Assembly: GCA_037954325.1 (NCBI GenBank)
Contig: JBBMNZ010000015.1
Coordinates: 11,572,501-11,636,500 of the forward strand
Length of the DNA: 64,000 nucleotides
Direction: 5' to 3'
From: Fistularia commersonii
Lineage: Eukaryota; Chordata; Actinopteri; Syngnathiformes; Fistulariidae
How positions within the stretch are numbered: position 1 is the first letter of the stretch; each line of letters opens with the position of its first letter. Position numbers and translations under genes: made by a program. Below the pieces are notes generated by a model that was not told where the DNA came from, searched no databases, and saw only the letters and a program-made list of their open reading frames with translations. Below, one piece after another: positions 57,304-64,000 of this stretch.

Positions 57304-59844
57304 CTCGGGGCAGATCTGCAGCGAGGCGTCGGGCATGCTCAGTCTGCGGACAAATCCACTGCCGCTGGTGAAGAAGCGGTCGGCGCCGCTGCCCCAGGTG
57401 CCGCTGATGGGCCGTCCGGTGTTGTAGAACATGAAGGTGTCGCTTCCGGACGTGGCGGTCAGACACGTCTTGTAGCAGTAGGTCTTAGTCAGGGATCCGT
57501 TCCCCCGCACCTCGATGTAGTGCGGCTCTACCTTGAGGTCTCGGCGGAGCACCACGTTGTTGTTGGGCTGCGCGCCGGGCCCGCCGGCGCCGGCGCCGCC
57601 CGCGCTCACGCTGGCGCTGCCGCCGTCCGGCGGGGGCTTCTGGGACACGCAGCACGGCGAGCAGGAGCCGGGCTGCGTGCAGTAGGCGTGGCAGCGCACG
57701 ATGGCGAGCACCACCACCGTCACCAGGAACACGAAGGTGGTGGCGCTCAGCGCTACGATCAGGTAGAGGGTCACGTTGGAGAAGAGCAGGGTGCTGTGGG
57801 GCCGGATGATCCGCTTGGGGTCGGGCGCCACCTTGGGGGGGACCTCCATGACCGCCACGTTGATGGTGGCGGTGGAGGAGAGCGTGGGCTGGCCGTGGTC
57901 CTTCACCAGCACGGTGAGCGCGAAGGAGGTGGAGTTGTCTTCCAGGATGCGGCGGGTGGTCCTGATCTCGCCCGTGTGCTCGTGCACCTTGAACAGGTCC
58001 AGGTCGGTGGCGGTCTCCAGGACGTAGACCAGCCACGCGTTGGGGCCGGCGTCGGCGTCGTACGCCACCACCTTGGTCACCAGCGCGCCGGGGTCGGCGT
58101 TCTTCTGCACCGTCTCCAGGGAGCGCGTGCCGTTGCCGGGCGGGTTGACGATGAGCGGCGCGTGGTCGTTCTGGTCCATGACGTAGATGTAGACGGTGGC
58201 GACGCGGCTGAGCGGCGGGATCCCGCCGTCCTGGGCCTTCACCTGGAAGTGGAACTCCCGGAGGGACTCGTAGTCGAAGGCCCTGAGGGCGTAGGCCTCG
58301 CCGGTGTCGGCCTTCACCGACACGTAGGAGGTGACGGGGATGCCGTGGTTGTTGTCGTTGAGCACCGTGTAGGTGATGCGCGCGTTCTCCTTGATGTCGG
58401 CGTCCTGGGCCTTGACGGTGCACAGCGACGCCCCCGGGGCGTTGTTCTCCGGCACGTACACGGTGTAGGAGGTCTGCTCGAAGCGCGGCGGGTTGTCGTT
58501 GACGTCCGCCACGTCCACCTGGATGGTCTTCTGCGAGGACAGGGGCGGGACGCCGCCGTCGGTGGCGCTCAGCGTGACGTTGTAGGCGTCGGTGGTCTCG
58601 CGGTCCAGGAAGGCGGAGGTGACCAGGGTGTAGTAGTTCCTGAAGGACTTGATCTTGAAGGGCAGGCCGGCCGGGATCTCCAGGCTCACCTGCTTGTTGG
58701 CGCCGGAGTCCCGGTCGGTGACGCTGATGAGCGCGACCACCGTGTCGGCGCGGGCGTCCTCGCGCACCGGGCTGGACAGCGAGGACAGCACGATCTGCGG
58801 CACGTTGTCGTTGACGTCCACCACCTCCACCACCACCTTGCAGTGGGCGGCCACCGCGCCGGGCCCTTTGTCCATGGCCTGGATGTACATCTCGTAGGAG
58901 TTGGTCTCCTCGTAGTCCACGTTGCTCCTCACCCTGATCTCGCCGGTGTCGGTGTCCATGCCGAACATCTGCCGCACCCTCTCCGGGGTGTAGCTGCTGA
59001 ACGAGTAGTAGACCTCGCCGTTGGCGCCCTCGTCCAGGTCGGTGGCGTTGAGCTTGATCACCAGCGCGTCCTTGGGCGAGTTCTCCAGCAGCTTCACCTT
59101 GTACACCGAGCTGTCGAACAGCGGCACGTTGTCGTTGGAGTCCAGCACGCGCACGTTGACCCGGGCCGTGCCCGTCCGCTCCGGCGTGCCGCCGTCCACG
59201 GCGCTGAGCACCAGCCGGTGGTACGCCGTCTGCTCGCGGTCCAGAGGCTTCTTCAGCACCAGCTCGATGTGCTTGGCGTTGACGGACGGCTTGTTGGACA
59301 CCAGCGCAAAGTGGTCGTTGGGGCTCAGCTGGTAGACCCGCACCGAGTTGGAGCCGGCGTCCGGGTCCTGCGCGTTCTCCACGGGGTACCGCGACCCCGG
59401 CAGCGCGGACTCGCTAATCTCCAGCTGGTACTCCTCCTGCGGGAACTCCGGAGCGTTGTCGTTGACGTCGGCCACCTCCACCTCCACGTGGTGCTCCTCG
59501 GCCGGGTTCTCCAGCTGCACCTCCAGGCTGAGCAGGCAGCTGCCCGAGGCGTCGCACAGCGCCTCCCGGTCCATGCGTTCGTTCACCAGCAGCTTGCCGT
59601 TCTTGGGGTTGACCACCACGTAGCGCTTGCCGCTGGACGCCACCTTGACGCCGCGGGCGGCCAGCCGCCGCACGTCCAGCCCCAGGTCGTGCGCCAGGTC
59701 GCCCACCAGGGCGCCGCTCTCTTGCTCCTCGCTGACGGTGTAGCGCAGCTGCGCCCGCGTAAGGCCGCACAGCGCGGCGAGCATCACCAGGCAGCACAAA
59801 GGCACGTCGGCCGCCGTGCGTGCGCGTCTCCCCGCCGCGGCCAT
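57304..59844 (-). CDS. pcdhac2: Protocadherin-alpha C2-like variable exon
   Basis: 847 codons in one exon. Signal peptide at 1-31 (LCCLVMLAALCG, then TRA/QLRY), then six cadherin repeats with calcium-binding linkers DVNDN at 126-130, DSNDN at 235-239, DVNDN at 343-347 and 447-451, and DQND at 557-560. The transmembrane segment is about 691-716 (VTLYLIVALSATTFVFLVTV). The cytoplasmic part has IEVRGNGSLTKTYCYKTCLT and SGSDTFMFYNTG, closely matching my memory of human PCDHAC2, and ends ICPE at a GAG/GTGCGT donor, phase 0 into CE1. The start at 59,844 was chosen because it gives a normal signal peptide. The open frame extends 100 codons further up with Glu-rich, non-signal sequence. With CE1-3 the product is 999 aa (human PCDHAC2 is about 1,007). 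It is a neuronal homophilic adhesion and self-recognition protein. Reading through the donor would add 17 residues and stop at 57,253, as in 'short' isoforms. Confidence 0.95.
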
Positions 59845-60345
59845 CGCAAACGCACGGGATCCGCAGGCGGATGGAAAGGCAGCCCTCCGCCCCGTCGCCA
59901 CGCACAGCCCCGCGTCCCCGCGCCGCATCAATCCCGCGCCCGGCGGCGCGTCCCGTGTTCGGCCCGGCGCAGGTGAAGCGGCTCCAGCGCGCCCATCTTT
60001 TCCTTTGTCCTCCACCTCCTCCTCTTCCTCTTCCTCTTCCTCCTCTGCTTCCTTCTCCGCTCCCCGCGTCTCCAACGCGCGCCGCTGACGGGTGTGTTTC
60101 CCCGCCGCCGGAGCCGTCGGGTCCGTCAAGAGTCCGCCGCGCACCAGGCGTCCGGCGGCAGCCCGCCTCCGGTGGCCTTTCAGAATAAAACGCCGCTGAG
60201 CCCACGACTCTCAACTCAGTCCCCTTTGGCTTTACAGGCGTACAAGTCCGGTGCCGCGAATGCGGGTTAGCGTCTAGCCAGAAGTGCGAAAGAGCAGCCG
60301 GTGCAGATCTAATAAATACGTTAACAGTCCGACATGGAGTACGAC
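59845..60345 (-). promoter_or_regulatory. 5' UTR/promoter region of the alphaC2-like exon
   Basis: GC-rich to about 60,200 on the upstream side. A Glu-codon (GAG) run at 60,010-60,060 is an in-frame extension that I treat as 5' UTR. I could not place the conserved element (CSE, CGCT box) of other clustered protocadherin promoters. As I recall, mammalian alphaC2 also lacks it. Confidence 0.4.
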
Positions 60346-60349
60346 GTCA

Positions 60350-60870
60350 AATGTACTGTAGCGTAGCGACCAAAAATAACTAAGAAAAAATGTACATGCT
60401 CATAAATAAGCCGCACTTGTCAAGAAGCCGCATGTGTCCACGTTGTAACATGAGATATTTACGCAGGCCTTTTTCTAAACTTCTTATTAAACACATATTG
60501 GTAAAATTCACATATGCGCACTGAAAATGCTTTATTTCTCCCAAACAGTGCCTGTAACACGACTGATGAAAATGATGAATTATGATAATAATAATAATAA
60601 TAAAAAGTCCATCCATCCATTTTCTATCCCCGCCTTGTCCGACTTCGGCTGATCGCTATCCTCCTCCTGCGCACTGAAACCGTTAAAATCGTCTTCTACC
60701 ATATTGGAATCGAATGGCCTCAGAATTTCATGATCGTTTCGCTGAGCCAAAATATTTGGTGGCGTGAAGCTCGTCAGCCCAAAAAAATCCACAAATTAGC
60801 AACATTGTTGTTTTACCCGCAGTGTTCAGCCTATAGTACGGAAATTAGGGAATACAGGTGACTGACAAAT
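60350..60870 (+). mobile_element. Dispersed MITE-like repeat, copy 2
   Basis: Shares with 35,785-36,345 the blocks acatgagatatttac, ccaaacagtgcctgtaacac, gtccatccatccat, ccccgccttgtcc, agctgatcgctatc-type DNA, ggaatcgaa, ttggtggcgtgaagct and gcagtgttca. The ends have decayed. Confidence 0.7.
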
Positions 60871-61359
60871 TTGTTATATTCTTTTAACATTTGCATTTTG
60901 TTTTGAGTAAGGTGCATCAAATGAATTGTATTATTATTATTATTATTATGTATGCTTTTCCTTCCCCTCAATGCCACATGTGATCCGCAATGTCGCACTG
61001 GATTTATATATATCAATATGTATAAAAGTTGCATGAAAGGGGGGGAAAAAGCAATAATGAGGGATAAACACATACTTTTAAAGATTTCCCCGCGGCTTTA
61101 GATCAATGAGAAACTGAAGATGTGAAGAAGCCGGCGGGCTAGTTCCTCCGGACGGTACTTTTAAGGGAAAATAGCCAAATATAAAGGAAGCATTTTTAGG
61201 TCTTTTTGATCCGACCCGCTAAAGATTGCTACAGAATTCATACTTGATTTGAATGATTGGATCAATGAATATGGGAGGTCAAACAGGAGATCATGTCATT
61301 TTTGGAGCTACTTTTTTTTTTTTTTTTATATGTATCATATCTTGTGCTGACCCGTCCCG
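60871..61359. other. Intergenic DNA, no gene seen
   Basis: (ATT)n at 60,930-60,948 and poly-T at 61,311-61,327. No gene. Confidence 0.4.
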
Positions 61360-61416
61360 TCTATCAGTTTTTAAAAGTCAAAGCGGCCCCTGAGCCAAAA
61401 AGTTTGCCCGCCCCTG
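61360..61416. mobile_element. hAT-MITE end fragment
   Basis: agcggcccctgagccaaaaa, then gtttgcccgcccctg, resembling the right terminus of the 2.3-kb MITE type. The left end was not found. Confidence 0.4.
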
Positions 61417-61489
61417 CTTTATAGGGAAAAAACGACAAGTACAATGAAGACATATATTTGTAAAAAATAAATATGTGGCAGATTCCCTT

Positions 61490-61770
61490 GCAACTTCTTA
61501 TTGTTACATCGCTCTTTATAAAATTCCGCAGATCATTCCCGGTCTCGGCTCCTCGGCGGTGGAACAAACTCCCGGGAAAAGGTCAGAACAGCCCATCTGC
61601 TGCCGTGATCCGAAAACGTACCTCATAATGAATGTATGTGTCTATATGGTTTTGAGATGGTTATCTGGCAGAGTGGTGACTACTTTGGATTTTCGGTTAT
61701 TGAATTGCAATTTCTGTAAGTCGCTTTGGATAAAAGCGTCTGCTAAATGACTGTAATGTAATGTAATCAT
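61490..61770 (+). mobile_element. L2-type LINE/SINE 3' end
   Basis: Contains cggctcctcggcggtggaac and ends gtaagtcgctttggataaaa, gcgtctgctaaatgactgta, (ATGTA)n. This conserved stem-loop tail with TGTAA-type repeats is shared by fish UnaL2-like LINEs and the SINEs that use them. Confidence 0.8.
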
Positions 61771-61859
61771 CTTCGAAACAAATAACAGACAAAACGCTGA
61801 ATGGCTCAACCTGAGGTTTTATTTTGAAAGTGCGCTACCGGAAGTGGTGCTGTGCACAC

Positions 61860-62520
61860 ATGCAGCTTGACTTGCAAAGGGCAGGATCCCACCCTAGCGC
61901 GCACTCAGACCCCCCTCCCCACACACACACCCACGCCCCCCCCCCCTCCATGTCGCTGTGTGGTGAGTGGGTGTGGGGGGGGGCGGCAGACATTAATGCT
62001 TCCTATAGAAAACGCCAACGCGGCCGCTTGTGAACGCGCACGCACACGCGCGCCCCTCTCCTCTGCGCAGCAACACGTTCGAAAACCCGGAGTCCACGGG
62101 GGCGCGCGCGCAAGCATAAACGCAACGAGAATCGGCCGCGTTAATGAGGCGATCGAGGCGCGCGCCCGTCCCCACTTCCCCAAGCCCATTGTCTCCAGTG
62201 GGGTGTCGCGAGGACGCCCACCCCGCTTCTTCCTCCCGCGCACACCGCGTGGCGTGCGGCGGAGGCGCGAGATGTGTCGCGTGGAGGATCTCGCGCAGAC
62301 GGTCACTTCCCTCCTCTCCGCGGCGCGTGTCCCTCGGGGGGAAGGCACGCGACGATATACCCGCTGCACGGATGGTGCGCGGTCACGAGCGGCGGACGGT
62401 CGCGCGCCCCCTTCGGTGCGCGTGTACCAAGCTCGAACGTTCCGTTCCCGGAAACGACTTCCGGGAATTAGCCCGTGAAGGAGCGCGCGCGAGCCTCGAG
62501 AAGGACCACATGTGGGCCAT
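61860..62520. promoter_or_regulatory. CpG island
   Basis: Very dense CpG from about 62,010 to 62,500, with alternating purine/pyrimidine GCGCGC runs. It lies 2.2-2.7 kb upstream of the alphaC2-like start. The 208-codon plus-strand open frame across it is arginine-rich and looks like a by-product of composition. Confidence 0.5.
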
Positions 62521-62849
62521 GGAGAGCTTCAGATGTCGCTCCTCCCAGGAGGACAACAGCTGCTTCTCACTGCTTCCAGTCACATAGTGTTGGACCCCAT
62601 AATCTGGCCCAGCCCTCCAGTGGACCTCTGCCTGAGGTCCAAAGGGGGTCTGATGAGGTCCAGATGTCCTCAAACGGGTACCTCCTGGTTAGCACTGCCG
62701 GATCGGTATGTTTTCCCTTTTGTCCCACGAGTCGGACGTGAGCGGAACGAAGATGTCCTCGTCCGAGGACGACTTCCTCTTCTTCTTCTTCGTCTTCTTT
62801 CCACCGCTTTCCCCCTCGGCAGGTCAACTCCTCAACTCCCAACGTTCAC

Positions 62850-63310
62850 GGCTCCGTGTCCTCAGGAGGTGGATGTCCTCCTTTGGGGACGGCGGGTCTA
62901 CACTGCCCTGCACTTGCCCCACTGGATCGCCCCCACATGTGGACCCTCTGAGAGGTGCTTCCCAAAGAGGAACCTCCACATTTCCATCTTTTCTCCACGG
63001 CCGCTCCCACCTTTCCTTCTCGCAAACATTCCTCCACCCCATCTCCACGCTCTCCGTCGACCGTTGATCCTCGGTACTTCAAACCCTCCACCTTCTTCAT
63101 CTCCAGCCCCTTGTAGCCTCACCGTTCCACTTTGGTTCCTCTCAGTCACACTCGTGTATTCTGTCTCGCGGCAGCGAACCTTCACTCCTCCTCAGCATAC
63201 CTGAGCATACCTCAACCTCTCCAGATGTTCCTCCACCTGCTCCCTGCTGTCACTCCACATCACGGTGTCATCTGCGAAACATCCCAGTCCGCGGAGGATC
63301 CCGTCCGACT
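62850..63310 (-). mobile_element. LINE reverse-transcriptase fragment (FADD region)
   Basis: The minus strand reads FADDTVMWSDSREQVEEHLER, then RDRIHE-like and TEYTSVTERNQSGTVRLQG, then KKVEGLKYRGSTVDG, across several frameshifts. This is the catalytic FADD motif and following segment of the same LINE family whose C-terminal parts are at 35,102 and 9,600. Inactive. Confidence 0.8.
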
Positions 63311-63413
63311 TCATCCATCAGGCCGTCCGGCGGCCCGTGTTGTTGTTGTGTACTTCCTGCTTCTGTCAGGGAGTCCTCACACGTTTCAGCTCCGCTCTCC
63401 TGAGTCGGAGATC

Positions 63414-63431
63414 TTCAGCACCGCGGACAGC
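63414..63431 (+). promoter_or_regulatory. Near-consensus RE1/NRSE (REST site)
   Basis: TTCAGCACCGCGGACAGC matches the first 18 positions of the RE1 consensus TTCAGCACCNNGGACAGCGCC. The last three positions differ. It lies about 3.6 kb upstream of the alphaC2-like start. Confidence 0.6.
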
Positions 63432-64000
63432 TTCTGCAGCCGGGAGCCCGTCAGCTACTTGAAGCTCAGCGGTTAGCATTAGCATTATTGTAAGCCATTC
63501 TTTCTTTCTTTCTTTATTCCTGGTTCACTTCCTGCAGATTATTCCCGGAACTGTCCCAGGTCTTTTCAGAGTCTGACCACAGATTTCAGGGTATGCCCAA
63601 AACACTCTCCTAGATCTCCAGCCCCGCCGTGGCCTCGTTTGGAACCAGGTGTTGTTTTTTTTGTGTGCTTTATTAAAGTGAAATCCCCTGGTGTGTTGCG
63701 ATAATCCCGATGAGAACAGGCCGCCGGGGGCGATAAACCCCGGATTGGGAGCTCAGCGAGCCAAACCTGGGGTCGGCCTCGGACGCTGGAGAATTACTTC
63801 CTCGGACGGCGAATGTGGGACAGGCGGCGTAATCGACTGCGGCCGGGTCAGACCTCGGCGTTCTGGGTCGGAGGCTTAAGTGTGTGCCGGCGGGGAGGGG
63901 CGGTCCGGAAACCCTCTCAACAGAGGCCAGAGGGGGCGGGAAGAACACGGTACCCACGGGACCCGTGTTGAAGGGGCAGGGAATCTTCTCAGAAACCAGA
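63432..64000. other. Window end, no gene seen
   Basis: (TTTC)n at 63,498-63,515. GC-rich DNA at 63,700-63,960 has only short open frames and a weak CTCF-like core (ccagagggggcgg) near 63,927. The next alpha variable exon, if present, lies beyond the window. Confidence 0.35.

Noticed and set aside
57244..59976. 910-codon open frame on the plus strand opposite the protocadherin exon
   Set aside because: Antisense shadow. The exon uses mostly G or C at third positions, which removes stops on the other strand. The protein is H/V/G/R-rich with no domain.
59845..60144. Upstream ATG at 60,144 (and at 59,928) as protocadherin start
   Set aside because: They would place up to 100 Glu/Arg-rich residues before the signal peptide. 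The ATG at 59,844 gives a normal secretory start.
61852..62478. 208-codon plus-strand frame in the CpG island
   Set aside because: Arginine/proline/alanine bias follows CpG composition. No splice or domain support.
63132..63476. 114-codon plus-strand frame containing the RE1 site
   Set aside because: Its first half is antisense LINE DNA. The remainder has no recognisable family.

Overview
The window looks like nuclear genomic DNA of a ray-finned (teleost) fish. Coding sequence is sparse and split by GT-AG introns. There are many CA/GT microsatellites, hAT relics, fish-type LINE 3' ends and tRNA-headed minisatellite repeats. The recognisable proteins are vertebrate neuronal or receptor proteins. 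I see no bacterial, viral or CRISPR-like content. Three protein-coding loci can be assembled with confidence, all on the minus strand.

(1) 7,965-9,129: a two-exon class A GPCR of the histamine H2 receptor group (354 aa), with a 100-bp intron in the third intracellular loop. (2) 25,168-31,226: an INSYN2/FAM196-family gene (inhibitory synaptic factor 2) with one very long 5' coding exon and two short 3' exons that encode the conserved C-terminal domain. (3) 42,603-59,844: the 3' end of a clustered protocadherin-alpha locus. It comprises an alphaC2-like variable exon (six cadherin repeats, transmembrane segment) and the three constant exons CE1 (59 bp), CE2 (86 bp) and CE3. Reading phases match at every junction and give a 999-aa protein, close to mammalian PCDHAC2. 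As I recall, human PCDHA, INSYN2B and HRH2 all lie on 5q31-q35, so the grouping fits one conserved block.

Layout: 1-820 is CpG-rich and may be a promoter or 5' exon of a gene outside the window. 821-7,964 is repeat-bearing intergenic DNA with one clean hAT MITE. 9,130-25,000 is intergenic with LINE 3' fragments, two palindromes, a large foldback inverted repeat, and a 21/42-bp minisatellite interrupted by a hAT copy. 31,300-38,300 holds low-complexity DNA, repeats and a consensus CTCF motif downstream of the protocadherin locus. 38,390-42,602 is the probable long 3' UTR of the protocadherin and carries five copies of a 143-bp tandem repeat. The protocadherin introns (42.9-57.3 kb) hold RFX-type X-boxes, simple repeats and minisatellites. 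Upstream of the variable exon (59.9-64 kb) are a TE, an L2-type 3' end, a CpG island and a near-consensus RE1/NRSE.

The strongest leads are regulatory motifs around the protocadherin locus (CTCF downstream, RE1 upstream, X-boxes in the CE2-CE3 intron), a Tyr in place of the H2-receptor TM5 Asp, the foldback repeat, and the 143-bp array in a presumed 3' UTR. All motif calls are by eye. No database search was possible.
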